A stretch of 64,000 bases of DNA from Dipteris shenzhenensis (GCA_047967505.1 CM106541.1), one strand, 5' to 3'; shown: positions 55,252 to 59,460, counted from the stretch's first letter. The notes: generated by a model not told the origin, from the sequence alone. Numbers and translations are program-made.

Positions 55252-55651
55252 ACAGTCCTAATAAGATTGTCCTACTTTATATGCAGTATCTTCCTCTGGC
55301 TTCAGCTCTGATTGTGGCGGGATTAACCCTAACAACAAGCTCGATTTGGCGAGGTATCTGTGAATCTTTCTGTGTAGTGTAGCGGTTACTGTTCTCATAT
55401 TTTCTTGTATTTGAGTTTGGATTCTTAAAGTTTTTGCTTTAAAGAAACCAGTGCATTGACATTTATTGTTTGACTATAGAAAATTGTTCTGGTAAATGAT
55501 TGTTGTTTTTATTCTCAATGCAGTTGGACAAGATGTACATTACTTCATCAAGTCAGTACTATGGGCAGGCTTTACAGCTGGCATTGCAGCTGCCATCAAG
55601 GTAAATGGAAGACAGTTCTGCAGTCGTCCACGCCTTTGTAAACTATTTTGA
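11763..55651 (+). CDS. SAC7-like: SAC-domain phosphoinositide phosphatase, 3' ten exons (N-terminal exons outside window)
   Basis: SAC-domain enzymes remove phosphates from phosphoinositides; plant SAC6/7(RHD4)/8 proteins are membrane-anchored Sac1-type PI4P phosphatases. Ten exons (11763-11840, 11988-12058, 19023-19121, 19206-19302, 40452-40560, 51339-51411, 51507-51600, 51736-51822, 55287-55353, 55524-55651) total 903 nt. Every exon has AG/GT borders, all phases agree and no stop interrupts. In order the protein shows the IERHF..RYG..VVDLVNQ block, [13 protein letters not shown], the catalytic [12 protein letters not shown] (CX5R), [51 protein letters not shown], then two hydrophobic C-terminal segments and a RPRLCKLF end, as I recall of Arabidopsis RHD4. 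About 290 N-terminal residues are missing and were not found in 1-11762. Which of SAC6, 7 or 8 is closest cannot be decided by eye. Intact frame and splice sites argue for a functional gene despite TE-filled introns. Confidence 0.95.
11988..12058 (+). CDS. SAC gene exon b
   Basis: Acceptor CTTGTAG and donor GTATGT bound 71 nt encoding [19 protein letters not shown] plus two bases (AG) of an Arg codon completed by the next exon. It aligns with the GGEGRL..Y..VMQ...DDIR stretch of RHD4-type proteins. It is followed by an intron of 6,964 bp. Confidence 0.92.
12059..12735. other. Intron sequence, nothing recognised
   Basis: First part of the 7-kb intron. Both strands are stop-rich. An open frame at 12439-12624 has no family resemblance. 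Confidence 0.45.
12736..12748 (-). other. Primer-binding site (tRNA-iMet type) of an LTR element
   Basis: The minus strand reads ..GTAACA|TTGGTATCAGAGC, i.e. an LTR end in CA followed by the 3' complement of initiator tRNA-Met. The LTR would extend to the right from 12749 (TGTTACATCC..). No internal coding region adjoins it on the left, so the element is deleted. Confidence 0.75.
12749..13267 (-). other. Probable LTR remnant, C-rich on the plus strand
   Basis: Begins TGTTACATCC next to the primer-binding site. It has C8-type runs near 12829-12850. No matching second LTR was found, so its outer boundary is unknown. Confidence 0.4.
13268..13830. repeat. Nested tandem block: 154-bp unit three times
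   Basis: GGTACTCG(T/C)(A)GGGAATTC opens units at 13319, 13473 and 13677. The ~50-bp AGAGAAGATCAGCGACAAAT prefix occurs before units one and three, so the pattern is prefix-U-U-prefix-U. The units are nearly identical, which suggests recent amplification. Confidence 0.9.
13885..16410 (+). pseudogene. LINE relic: ORF1-like region and APE-type endonuclease
   Basis: 13885-14253 is a Lys/Glu-rich coiled-coil frame. At 14745-14895 [20 protein letters not shown] is followed by [14 protein letters not shown]; at 15250-15430 [20 protein letters not shown] and [19 protein letters not shown] match the C-terminal domain of plant LINE ORF1. From 15934 the endonuclease reads [44 protein letters not shown], and later [14 protein letters not shown]. 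These are the N, E and D/N motifs of the APE nuclease. No RT follows: copia sequence starts at about 16520. Stops and frameshifts are frequent. Confidence 0.75.
16634..17489 (+). pseudogene. Ty1/copia gag with two zinc knuckles, one frameshift
   Basis: Starts [20 protein letters not shown] then [12 protein letters not shown], the classic copia gag opening (F.G..F..W...M...L....LW). It stays open to 16924, shifts frame near 16920 ([18 protein letters not shown] continues the protein), and runs open to 17489. The C-terminus has two CCHC knuckles in tandem, [14 protein letters not shown] and [14 protein letters not shown], and an acidic tail. The stop is followed by non-coding sequence and a putative 3' LTR, with no protease, integrase or RT. 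Confidence 0.88.
17764..18117 (+). mobile_element. Putative copia 3' LTR
   Basis: A purine-rich tract (CTTGGGGGGTT) precedes TGTTGGGGTAAG at 17764. The segment contains a TATA-like TTTTCTATAAGAGAG near 17992 and ends plausibly at ..GGGATTCTACA (18117). No 5' LTR partner is in the window, so the ends are estimates. Confidence 0.55.
18118..18537. other. Intron sequence; possible LINE 3' end
   Basis: GTACTCCGTTTTCATTATAT then GAATAAAGACCTTCGGGGG (about 18458-18505) is in the style of plant LINE 3' ends and could be the tail of the LINE relic that starts at 13885, with copia sequence inserted between. Confidence 0.3.
18538..18580. repeat. (GT)n(GA)n microsatellite
   Basis: About seven GT followed by about fourteen GA dinucleotides. 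Confidence 0.95.
18581..19022. other. Intron sequence before SAC exon c
   Basis: No domain. An open frame at 18769-18951 looked briefly like a SAC exon but was out of phase; the true exon starts at 19023. Confidence 0.5.
19023..19121 (+). CDS. SAC gene exon c: FDFHRICGH
   Basis: Acceptor ATTGTAG ends at 19022; donor GTGAGT starts at 19122. The first base completes the Arg codon left by exon b. The encoded segment reads [19 protein letters not shown] followed by LLYDQIED, the highly conserved FDFH block before the active site. The final GG is completed to a Gly codon in the next exon, across an 84-bp intron. Confidence 0.95.
19206..19302 (+). CDS. SAC gene exon d: catalytic CX5R motif
   Basis: Encodes [17 protein letters not shown] followed by the active-site signature [12 protein letters not shown]. 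The nucleophilic Cys codon is 19267-19269 and the phosphate-binding Arg codon 19285-19287. Relatives have RSNCIDCLDRTN, so two hydrophobic positions are Val here while every catalytic residue is kept. The 3' splice site is GAGGCAG (19199-19205). The donor is CAG|GTTACA, weaker than the other donors of this gene, although it starts the largest intron (21,149 bp). Confidence 0.95.
19303..20027. other. Start of the 21-kb intron, nothing coding
   Basis: T-rich. Contains short repeated words such as GGGACCACnnACAATGTTNTGTCATG (about 19930-20010) leading into the LTR-like duplication. Confidence 0.4.
20028..20806. repeat. Two-copy tandem duplication, period 389 bp, in an LTR-like region
   Basis: ACTTTTAAGGGGCCA starts both copies (20028 and 20417); both run through GGCATACYGCCACATACATCC, GCTCTAGGATAGCCAATGAG and TTTTTGTAGC.GCTGCTGCAA. 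A primer-binding-site-like sequence follows 60 bp later, so this is probably a duplicated U3 region of a plus-strand LTR. Confidence 0.9.
20867..20880 (+). other. Degenerate primer-binding site
   Basis: ATTGTATCAGAGCC is the tRNA-iMet type TTGGTATCAGAGC with one base missing, followed by the usual CATCC. It marks the internal side of the LTR-like sequence to its left. Confidence 0.6.
20881..22160. other. Internal region of a non-autonomous or decayed element
   Basis: No gag, protease or RT motif could be read on either strand. A short Cys-rich frame around 21712-21897 ([15 protein letters not shown]) is not a recognised zinc finger. Confidence 0.4.
22168..22760 (+). repeat. Two-copy tandem duplication, period 326 bp; related copy at 39280-39600
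   Basis: GAGAAGTGCTTCGTGTTGAA lies at 22260 and 22586; both copies end GGATGGAATACAATGGCATA then TGATCCAATG. A third, inverted and diverged copy lies at 39280-39600, where it is fused to the RT of element C. The product reading [20 protein letters not shown] is unrecognised. Confidence 0.85.
22954..23215. repeat. Imperfect two-copy tandem duplication, period about 125-140 bp
   Basis: TTTCAATGGTGG/GGGACAAGAG..ACATGCCTTTTYCACTGG with AAACAAAGTTTGCAGAAGC ends both copies (near 23060 and 23200). It abuts the 3' LTR of element B. Confidence 0.75.
23242..23953 (-). repeat. Element B 3' LTR
   Basis: Plus-strand reading starts TGAAAACCC.. and shares GTGGATCTACG, TTGCTTACCC-like, CAGAGCTGATTACCAG and GAGTTGGCATATT with the right copy. 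Alignment is clear to TTGTTTGCTTA at 23932; the extension to 23953 assumes the LTR starts TGTCACTG after purine tract CCCAGGAGA on the minus strand. Confidence 0.8.
24190..25251 (-). pseudogene. Element B integrase relic
   Basis: The HHCC finger is readable ([36 protein letters not shown]). Core fragments follow: [10 protein letters not shown] and [17 protein letters not shown]. At about 24340-24240 the C-terminal module reads [20 protein letters not shown] then YRLELPA. Frameshifts and losses in the DDE core make it non-functional. Confidence 0.8.
25434..25677 (-). pseudogene. Element B RNase H, second part
   Basis: [20 protein letters not shown] then [18 protein letters not shown] and [20 protein letters not shown] is the second half of a Ty3 RNase H (S..L...E..Y...EKE.LA.V.A...WRHYL.G..F.V.TDH..L). 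The TDH aspartate is changed to Asn (TNHQSL). Confidence 0.85.
25678..27259 (+). mobile_element. 5'-truncated LINE inserted in element B, 14-bp TSD
   Basis: The word CCACCACATGACCA occurs at 25664-25677 and again at 27260-27273, immediately flanking the insert. The insert is GC-rich compared with its surroundings, on the opposite strand to element B, and ends in an A-rich tail (CGGCAAAAAAAATAAT). It carries the ORF2 C-terminus only. Excising it restores the element B RNase H reading, so it landed after element B. Confidence 0.96.
25926..27128 (+). pseudogene. LINE ORF2 C-terminus with zf-RVT
   Basis: The frame from 25926 contains [40 protein letters not shown] and KHCLWSC, a well kept zf-RVT zinc domain. 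Near 26590 one base is lost or gained and the protein continues in the next frame: [58 protein letters not shown] at 26968-26970 is followed in frame by [20 protein letters not shown] and PPLWLF, a usual C-terminal extension, so this stop is probably premature. Confidence 0.88.
27260..27426 (-). pseudogene. Element B RNase H, first part
   Basis: [20 protein letters not shown], then FDVDCDS (the DAS position) and, in a neighbouring frame, [12 protein letters not shown]. The reading resumes at 25677 on the far side of the LINE insertion with VAYESRRLQ. Confidence 0.8.
27444..27841 (-). pseudogene. Element B reverse transcriptase, C-terminal half
   Basis: Minus-strand frames show remnants of [12 protein letters not shown] and TGTLFDDI (catalytic DD), then [52 protein letters not shown] and [10 protein letters not shown]. 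The N-terminal half and the protease are missing. Confidence 0.82.
27842..28512 (-). pseudogene. Element B gag fragment with internal 165-bp duplication
   Basis: The minus-strand start [20 protein letters not shown] is followed after a frameshift by two copies of a Ser-rich plus basic module ([20 protein letters not shown]). The words starting CCTTGAACTTTTCGAG lie at 27844 and 28009. The capsid and zinc knuckle are absent because RT sequence begins right after the second module. Confidence 0.6.
28690..29013. repeat. Two-copy tandem duplication, period 162 bp, in element B leader
   Basis: TGTGGAGCTAATTGCTCGCT starts copies at 28690 and 28852, each running through CGCCTTCGGTTGGTCTTCAA to GGAGTTGATAGTCTTCA. 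Located between the PBS and gag. Confidence 0.9.
29318..29330 (-). other. Element B primer-binding site
   Basis: The minus strand reads CA|TTGGTGTCAGAGC, one mismatch from the initiator tRNA-Met complement, directly abutting the 5' LTR end. Confidence 0.85.
29331..29962 (-). repeat. Element B 5' LTR
   Basis: Begins TGAAAAACC at 29331 next to the PBS and ends ..TTTGCTTACA at 29962 (TG..CA on both strands). Roughly 80% identical to the left copy with indels, so the insertion is old. Confidence 0.85.
29963..30291. other. Sequence between element B and dispersed repeat
   Basis: No gene. AT-rich intron sequence. Confidence 0.4.
30292..30433 (-). repeat. Dispersed repeat, inverted copy of 2941-3086
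   Basis: The reverse complement starts ACGTGGAAGGGTGGCACATG and ends TTACCTTGGTCAAATTTAT, matching the upstream copy except for scattered substitutions and a 2-3 bp indel. Confidence 0.8.
30434..31246. other. Intron sequence with long pyrimidine-rich tract
   Basis: A G10 run sits at about 30453-30462. From about 30870 to 31015 the plus strand is strongly C/T-rich, i.e. a long purine tract on the minus strand, possibly the 3' untranslated end of element C. Its LTR could not be delimited. Confidence 0.35.
31247..31690. repeat. Tandem repeat, ~105-180 bp units, 3-4 copies
   Basis: ACCATTGCGCCAGTACTTCC followed by CTCTGATCGACTTTGACCAT occurs at 31247, 31429 and 31537, with a partial copy at 31399. 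Short AAGTCATGTCCA(G/T)GTC words (about 31345-31390, 31637-31680) pad the units. Confidence 0.88.
31691..32116. other. Untranslated stretch downstream of the element C extra frame
   Basis: No domain. GCTCATGGCC.TACAACT repeats once near 31948 and 31994 (46 bp apart). Confidence 0.4.
32117..34483 (-). CDS. Long extra ORF of element C (708 codons + in-frame TAG + 80-codon tail)
   Basis: Opens [16 protein letters not shown] and runs uninterrupted to a TAG at 32359-32357. The same frame then continues ([20 protein letters not shown]..) to a stop at 32117, so the ancestral product was about 787 residues. The N-terminal ~190 residues are globular; [20 protein letters not shown] with GLP resembles the VRG...P.AIN...GLP pattern of plant transposon/mobile-domain proteins. 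Residues ~195-360 are a Ser/Pro/Ala linker. The last third is a Glu/Gln-rich coiled coil (repeated KEAEW.ATLQA..). It follows pol on the same strand, separated by a minisatellite block, as do the additional or env-like frames of Tat/Athila elements. No signal peptide or zinc knuckle. Function unknown. Confidence 0.75.
34721..34812. repeat. 21-bp minisatellite
   Basis: GATGAAGTYGGCCYTGCTAAT-type units repeated about four to five times. Confidence 0.85.
34960..35340. repeat. Purine-rich minisatellite (GAAGGGGAGCTGATGACGA)
   Basis: AGCTGATGACGAGG(C)AAGAAGG with interspersed GGAAAGGAAGGGG recurs many times with length variation. It creates long spurious Ser/Pro/Leu frames on the minus strand. 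Confidence 0.88.
35766..36115. repeat. 57-58 bp minisatellite
   Basis: CTGCAGGAGAATTYGCTGAT starts units at 35830, 35888, 35945, 36002 and 36059; each contains GGGGGCTGCTATCGTTGATG. Confidence 0.92.
36116..36800. repeat. GTGAAC-type minisatellite with ~20-bp units
   Basis: GTGACCTAGGAGTGAACAGGG and GTGACAGAGAGGTGAACATG alternate in higher-order units of roughly 110-125 bp over 680 bp. Confidence 0.9.
36871..37098. repeat. Two-copy tandem duplication, period 114 bp
   Basis: GGCAAGGTCTGTTTCCGTCT starts copies at 36871 and 36985, each ending GTAGAAGCTTGACAGG. An A/T-homopolymer (T12) follows at about 37108. Confidence 0.92.
37176..39290 (-). pseudogene. Element C pol: RT end, RNase H, integrase
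   Basis: Almost fully open on the minus strand. RT tail: [32 protein letters not shown]. RNase [41 protein letters not shown]. Integrase: HHCC finger ([20 protein letters not shown]), DDE triad at [16 protein letters not shown] and GLAESSNRT. After one TAG (37424-37422, expected Gln) comes the C-terminal [20 protein letters not shown] then NGSRVKKYH, the form seen in Tat/Athila-like lineages. The RT start, protease and gag are absent: at 39290 the frame passes into unrelated repeat sequence. Confidence 0.92.
39280..39600 (-). repeat. Diverged inverted copy of the 22168-22760 repeat, fused to element C pol
   Basis: The reverse complement shares GAAGTGCTTC.TGTT..AGATGTC, GGCCAGCATCA, CCTCATGAGGC and CATGGGTGCAGTTTG.T.AC with 22260-22750. 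The ATG at 39362 of the long pol frame lies inside this repeat, not inside RT. Confidence 0.8.
39601..40451. other. Intron sequence before SAC exon e
   Basis: AT-rich with no TE domain or gene. A T-rich tract leads into the acceptor at 40451. Confidence 0.5.
40452..40560 (+). CDS. SAC gene exon e
   Basis: Acceptor TTTTTACAG, donor GTAAGT. It starts [18 protein letters not shown] and continues [18 protein letters not shown], matching the region just after the active site in RHD4-type proteins. It ends with one base (T) of a Leu codon completed in the next exon. Isolated between introns of 21.1 and 10.8 kb. Confidence 0.94.
40561..43129. other. Intron sequence, short tandem repeats only
   Basis: No domain on either strand. 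Two duplications of about 51-60 bp occur at 42530-42625 (CAAGGCTTTC(A)TGATGGAAATC) and 42641-42745 (TTGATTGTATAAAATGG). Transposon sequence starts at about 43130. Confidence 0.45.
43130..43520 (-). pseudogene. LINE ORF1 C-terminal domain relic, tandemly duplicated
   Basis: The minus-strand reading [20 protein letters not shown] then [20 protein letters not shown] and [20 protein letters not shown] is the LINE ORF1 C-terminal domain, homologous to 15250-15430 on the plus strand. The TTGATCTCGTGTAAGTTCTT segment is present three times (about 43256, 43320, 43471). Confidence 0.75.
43521..44240 (+). pseudogene. LINE reverse transcriptase relic
   Basis: [40 protein letters not shown] (motif B), [15 protein letters not shown] (motif C, ADD box), then [14 protein letters not shown] and [12 protein letters not shown]. 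The strand is opposite to the adjoining ORF1 fragment; together they look like one insertion with an inverted 5' end. ORF2 ends abruptly near 44240. Confidence 0.88.
44244..44562 (-). pseudogene. Ty3/gypsy gag C-terminus fragment
   Basis: Minus-strand frame with [20 protein letters not shown] then HKCP (zinc knuckle) and, after a linker, [16 protein letters not shown], the start of a retroviral-type protease. The word ACTATTCTTTGTCCATTCAC is duplicated at 44188 and 44224, where the fragment breaks off. Confidence 0.75.
44577..44731 (+). repeat. Element D 5' LTR fragment
   Basis: From CACCTCTTCATGCACATACA to GCTATTTCAGTCTCTTTCC it is over 95% identical to part of the 3' LTR, including TATA box CTCTATATAAGAGAGGCCCA. 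Both its start and its last ~45 bp are missing. Confidence 0.92.
44960..46250 (+). pseudogene. Element D gag with 159-bp internal duplication
   Basis: Starts [20 protein letters not shown]. The capsid core ([31 protein letters not shown]) appears twice because of a 159-bp tandem duplication (TACACTGG at 45329 and 45488). The second copy reads on to [41 protein letters not shown] degenerate knuckle [16 protein letters not shown] (last Cys lost) lies at about 46225-46272. Confidence 0.88.
46274..46935 (+). pseudogene. Element D protease
   Basis: [20 protein letters not shown] holds a canonical DSG active site, followed by an in-frame TAG (46552-46554, DY*IELANG) and then [18 protein letters not shown] further TAG (46933-46935) closes the linker to RT. 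Both stops sit at likely Gln codons. Confidence 0.88.
46997..47754 (+). pseudogene. Element D reverse transcriptase
   Basis: [59 protein letters not shown]. After a frameshift near 47290 come [19 protein letters not shown] and [15 protein letters not shown] with a canonical YLDD box, then [17 protein letters not shown]. The fingers/palm order is complete. Confidence 0.93.
47880..48225 (+). pseudogene. Element D RNase H
   Basis: [56 protein letters not shown], then, after a TAG (48171-48173), [14 protein letters not shown]. Acidic residues D, E, D and D are all present; TDHQSL is IDHHSL. Confidence 0.9.
48234..49019 (+). pseudogene. Element D integrase
   Basis: HHCC finger [36 protein letters not shown]. 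After a TGA (48603-48605), the core reads [31 protein letters not shown] and [13 protein letters not shown], giving a complete D, D, E set. The frame stops at 49019 and the C-terminus continues in other frames. Confidence 0.9.
49074..49440 (+). pseudogene. Element D chromodomain, tandemly duplicated (181 bp)
   Basis: AAATC(A/G)AAGACGATTATGTT starts copies at 49074 and 49255. Each encodes, over shifted frames, a chromodomain: [33 protein letters not shown]. The duplicate keeps the same order with more substitutions. Chromodomains in this position bind modified histone H3 in the family. Confidence 0.82.
49497..49509 (+). other. Element D polypurine tract
   Basis: GAGTGGGAGGGGA immediately before the 3' LTR start TGTCACGATC at 49510. 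Confidence 0.88.
49510..49912 (+). repeat. Element D 3' LTR (403 bp)
   Basis: TGTCACGATC...GATTTCTTACA with TG..CA ends and TATA box CTCTATATAAGAGAG at about 49773. It begins right after the polypurine tract. Confidence 0.92.
49913..51338. other. Intron sequence before SAC exon f
   Basis: No coding domain. 49905-49965 has the doubled word CCCCCTAGCTGGGCT. 50000-50045 is rich in GGTTAGGTTA-like words but not a telomere array. A (CA)n stretch sits at about 51260. Confidence 0.5.
51339..51411 (+). CDS. SAC gene exon f: WAEHGDDIS
   Basis: Acceptor TGTTACAG, donor GTACGT. Encodes [20 protein letters not shown] then DFVR (last codon split), one of the most conserved SAC segments (WA.hGD.IS.QY.GT.ALK.DFVR). 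Frame continues from exon e. Confidence 0.96.
51507..51600 (+). CDS. SAC gene exon g: RYYLNNF
   Basis: A 95-bp intron precedes it and donor GTAAGC follows. Encodes [20 protein letters not shown] followed by [11 protein letters not shown], matching the G.RT..G...DGW.SL.RYYLNNF.DG.KQ signature at the end of SAC domains. Confidence 0.96.
51736..51822 (+). CDS. SAC gene exon h: [12 protein letters not shown]
   Basis: Twenty-nine codons between acceptor GGTGCAG and donor [18 protein letters not shown] is the end of the SAC domain; the rest ([17 protein letters not shown]) is the variable linker before the membrane anchor. Followed by a 3,464-bp intron. Confidence 0.95.
51823..52704. other. Intron sequence after SAC exon h
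   Basis: AT-rich; nothing recognisable. Confidence 0.45.
52705..52736. repeat. (GA)n/(GAAA)n microsatellite
   Basis: GAGAGAGAGAGAG followed by AAAGAAAGAAAGAAA. Confidence 0.95.
52921..53230. repeat. Two-copy tandem duplication, period about 155 bp
   Basis: CCGATACC.TGGTGGCACRCC starts copies at about 52921 and 53076; each contains GGGGTCTCATGYTGTGGTGG and GGGGGCTTCTC. Confidence 0.88.
53490..54006 (-). pseudogene. LINE reverse transcriptase relic (YVDD type)
   Basis: Minus strand from 54006: [64 protein letters not shown]. This is motif C (YVDD) and the following D/E motifs of a LINE RT. Immediately upstream is a (GA)n tract, so motifs 0-B have been lost. Further fragments reach about 53490 in other frames. 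Confidence 0.82.
54007..54038. repeat. (GA)n microsatellite
   Basis: Sixteen GA units abutting the LINE RT relic. Confidence 0.97.
54240..54500. repeat. Diverged duplication flanking a (GA)n tract (54299-54338)
   Basis: TTCATGAGTAGTTTGAGCTC with CCCAACTAGGGTCCCATC (about 54242-54287) recurs at 54448-54493 with substitutions; the 40-bp GA tract sits between the copies. Confidence 0.8.
54571..54849 (-). other. Open frame of unknown nature in intron
   Basis: 92 codons, [40 protein letters not shown].., continuing after the start of the next region without stop toward the (GA)n tract. No family recognised. It lies between LINE fragments and is likely part of an element. It is opposite to the SAC gene. 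Confidence 0.3.
55211..55248. repeat. (GA)n microsatellite near SAC exon i
   Basis: About nineteen GA units, 38 bp upstream of the acceptor of exon i. Confidence 0.97.
55287..55353 (+). CDS. SAC gene exon i: first C-terminal membrane segment
   Basis: Acceptor ATATGCAG, donor GTATCT. Encodes [20 protein letters not shown] then WR, a hydrophobic stretch in the place of the first transmembrane helix of plant SAC6/7/8 proteins. Confidence 0.9.
55524..55651 (+). CDS. SAC gene last exon: second membrane segment and stop
   Basis: Acceptor TCAATGCAG. Encodes [20 protein letters not shown] followed by [22 protein letters not shown] and a TGA at 55649-55651. The hydrophobic run [15 protein letters not shown] is the second membrane helix, and the NGR.FC.RPRL tail matches RHD4. 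The final intron is 170 bp. No canonical AATAAA was seen just downstream; the nearest variant is AATAAG around 55722. Confidence 0.94.
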
Positions 55652-58400
55652 GTTTAGGGTACTTGAAGGTCGGGAGAATCCAATTCTTTTGTACTTGTGG
55701 CTGATTTGTCCTCTGTTTAATAAGAAAGGAGACAGGAGTACTAGGGCATAAGTAAGATCAATCAGCAGAATGCAATTGATTATTATAAGTTGGACCTGCT
55801 GGGCAGTTTTGTTGTACCATATTTGCCTGGATGCGGAGCTTGAAAGCATCTTTTTGTATTATCTTTCCAAAAGGAAAGTTGTCCTATATGCGATGTGACT
55901 GAATTTCTTTCAAGGCCAGGTCCATTGTTCATCTGTCATGGGCCCTCAATTGATTGTAGAATACATGTGAGATGTTATCTCATTGCGTACTTATGATTGA
56001 TACAATGTATGGGAGTCTATTTTCACTAGACTGTAAAGGAAATCCAACAGATTGGGAGAAATACACGGAGGAAAGGTTAGATTCCAGTAAGCATCTAGAG
56101 ACCCATAAAATGATGCAAATATGAGGTAATAATGAAGGTTAAGTTCAATATGGCGAGTGTCTTGGTCAAAGGGTTATTGTATTCATGACTCTTGATGGCC
56201 TCTCTCTTTGCAGAGCTGCATATGCAGTCCAGAAGTCCATACCATGAGAAGCACAGGCAAGATAAGATAATCAGTAATTGCTATTGCAAGATGTTTTGCT
56301 ACTTTCTTTCCAAAAATATATTGGAAATTCAAAGAGGTTGTTGCAAGCAGTGGATAACCATGGAACATTTATAATTTCCTGCTGCTCCTAGTTCTTCCCC
56401 TGGCTGCCCATTTGGCACCCTCAAGATCTCCGCTGCCTTGGACCTCGCTCTGGCTCCCCCTTTTCATTGCCCTTGTTTGTCCATTTCCTTTGTGCTCCCG
56501 GTGCCCCCCTCCACTTGCCCTTTCCCTTCTTCCTTGTTGCCTCACAACCCTATGTTTCTTGCCCTTAATATCTATATCCCCCCCCCAAAAAAAAAAAAAA
56601 ACCCCCTTGCCTCTCTATACTCTAGCCTGGGGTAACATTTTTCCTTGCCCTACCCAAGGTACTCTACTTGAGGCCACAATTTGTAGGCCCTTCGTTGACT
56701 TCGTCCCTTTTTCATATCGCCTGGGATTGTTGCGTCACCCCCCTTCAAGGTCACTTATCCCACTCAGTATCCCTCTATTGGTGGCCTATGTTATTCAACA
56801 CTTAATTTCACTCCTTTTCAGTCGGTGTATGGCCTTCATAGTGGTTTATCGTATTTCATCACACCCAATTTGAGAATAGCCATACAAGAACCCTTATGAG
56901 ATCACAGAATCCCTGGAGGAAAGGCTATATTGGAAAGACATATACAAACATGGTAGAAATCCTATCATGCCATGATAGTCGAAAAGAAAAGCTAGAAAGC
57001 AAGGTCTGTCAAGGATAAAGAAGGGAACACAACATCTATCGTTGCACAATACAAAGGTTAACAAAGTACAAAGTGAAGAAGATACCTCTTATTATTGGAC
57101 AACTACCAATCTACTTCAAGTATAATCGGCAATAATTCACGCGACATTATGAAGCCTTGGCATCCATCAATAATAAGATTGAAAATTTGGGTACACACAT
57201 CTTTAATAAAATAAAACTTGTACAATTGGAGATACAAATCGTCGCACAAGCATGTACATCTCGAAATTGGAGTCACAATAGAATGCATAAGAAAAGAGCT
57301 TAACACAATACTATAAGGTAGTTTTGCATAACAACATGCATAGAAAGCATTATGTATTAGCACTATGTATAAACACTATGTATTAGCACTATGTATAGGC
57401 ATATAGGGAAAGACCAAATCTAGGAATAGTGTTCATAGATACTCACAAAAAACCATGCATAGATGTCAAAGTCCTAGAAACATGGCCATGAGTTTTAAAA
57501 GGACATTTTGGAGGAATTCATATAATGGAAAGTGGAAGCCTTGAAGTGCTTACATAATTAGAGAACCTCGAAGTGGAAGGGCGCATCCATGCAAAATCTC
57601 ATTGAAGGTCATCCAACGTAGATAGCTCAAATGAATCATCAAAGGGTGATTATCAATACTAATATAGTAAGTGAGGACAAAATTGAAGGAGGTGAAGTCC
57701 AGGTTGTACAAGATACTTCACCTCGGGAATAAAAGAGAATTATGTTATTAAAGGTCGAACTCATTCCAAATGACAAAACATTCCAAGAGTCCTTGAAATT
57801 GGTCGGGCCAACTCAGACAAGTTATAAGCTCTTTGATGCCAACTCAGACAAGTTATAAGCTCTCTTGTTGAAGTTGTAAACCCAATTTCTGTCGACTCCC
57901 AAAATGAATGATCATGTCATGGACTTTATTTAGTCCTATCGCAAACGAGAGGGTGAAAAAGAATGTATGGAATGATCTTTGTCACAACAAAGAGCCTAAA
58001 AGGATTTATATCAATCCATCATCTTGTATATAAGGCTCTTGAATTTCTCGCACTAAAGACAGCACTCTACCAAGATAAATGACATCAAATTTGTAGATAT
58101 TCAAAGTTTCCAGGAACAAAACTGGGAATAATGGTGTGCTCTATAGGAATCTCAAGTGTAAAACTCTTTATGAGGTAGGACAAATCATGGCCAATGCAAC
58201 CAATATGTTGGGGATCAAGTACCGATTTACTAAGGTCCATACAATGTGGCTCCTAGCAAGAAAAAGGATACGAGCCTAGTCAAAATAGCATTGCTAGACC
58301 CATTGTAAAACAACCAATGGGAGTATACCAAAACTTGAGAAGAAGATAGTTCTTCAACAATAAGCCTCATATGGAGTACTGAATTATTTGAGACTAACAT
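55652..58400. other. SAC 3' flank; no further gene
   Basis: Includes the 3' untranslated region. Open frames around 56412-56873 come from C/T-rich sequence with a C8A15 junction (about 56580) and lack any domain. Around 57820-57860 the phrase CCAACTCAGACAAGTTATAA is duplicated (34 bp apart). Confidence 0.5.
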
Positions 58401-59460
58401 CCTCATCATATGATAATGGCGAATAGAGGGTAGATTATGTTTTCATAGAGCTGATAGTTCCTTATCATATGATAATGGTGAATAGAGGGCAGATTATGTT
58501 TTCATAGAGCTGATAGTTCCTATGACAATTGAAAAGGAAAACCCTCACAAAACAATCTTAGAAAGATGAGTTGTATAGAAATATATTCTTGCTACACAGA
58601 AGGAGCTCTTGCCTCCGCCAAGTGCAACAAGAGATAAAGAGAGATGTTGTGGGTATATAGGGACGATCTTGATCACATGAGGCCTTGGTCACAATTTAGT
58701 CACACCTTGGCCACACTTTCGTCACAGAACTAGAGCAGGACATGACTGGAGTAGCGCATCACATGACTGTGGAGCAGTACATGACTAGAGCAATACACAG
58801 CTGGAGCACTACATGACTAGAGCAGTACATGGCTGGAGCACTACATGTGAGGGCATGTCGAGGGTGGACCGACCTTGACCAACGTGCTGGCACACAAGAC
58901 AAGACATGTCAATAGTGGCACATAGCCATCAAGGCCTATCACTACCTCGAAGAGTGGTCCGTCTTCAAGTGACCAACCTATGCCTTCAAGGTTGCTAGTA
59001 GTGATTAAGAGTATTTCCAAAGATCTTCAATTAAGTTCTGAGGATGAGGAATGCATACCTTAGTTTCCTCTAAATATCAGTGCGGTTTGTCACAGAGGTG
59101 GACAACAATAGGATAGGGCAAGGGCAAGGATGAGGAAGAACAAGCATGGCCATCAACTCTCCCCTCAAGAAGCAACTTCAATAAAGAGAAGGAGATGCCA
59201 ATGAGGTATAGACTAACCAAGATAAGGGGAAGAGGATGATGGAAGGCACACCACAAGAGATAATGGTTGGAAATGCGGATGTACATCCTAAACCTTGGTC
59301 AAGATTTGACCCTCGGGCAGAAGTTTGGAGAATTAGGTCATAAAATTTGACCACCCAGCCCTACTCCTTGATGGAAGATCTAATGGAACTCATGCCCAAA
59401 ATCACATGAGACAGCTTTATTTGTTGTCTCCACAGATCAAGCCTAGACTATTGCATTACT
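58401..59460. repeat. Short tandem repeats in decayed retroelement sequence
   Basis: CATATGATAATGGYGAATAG is duplicated with period 59 (58407 and 58466). ACATGACTRGAGCAGTACAT-type 20-30 bp words repeat at 58740-58850. No coding domain. Confidence 0.7.

Noticed and set aside
56412-56873. 153-codon Pro/Leu-rich frame downstream of the SAC gene
   Set aside because: Pyrimidine-rich low-complexity sequence with a poly-C/poly-A junction and no homology pattern.
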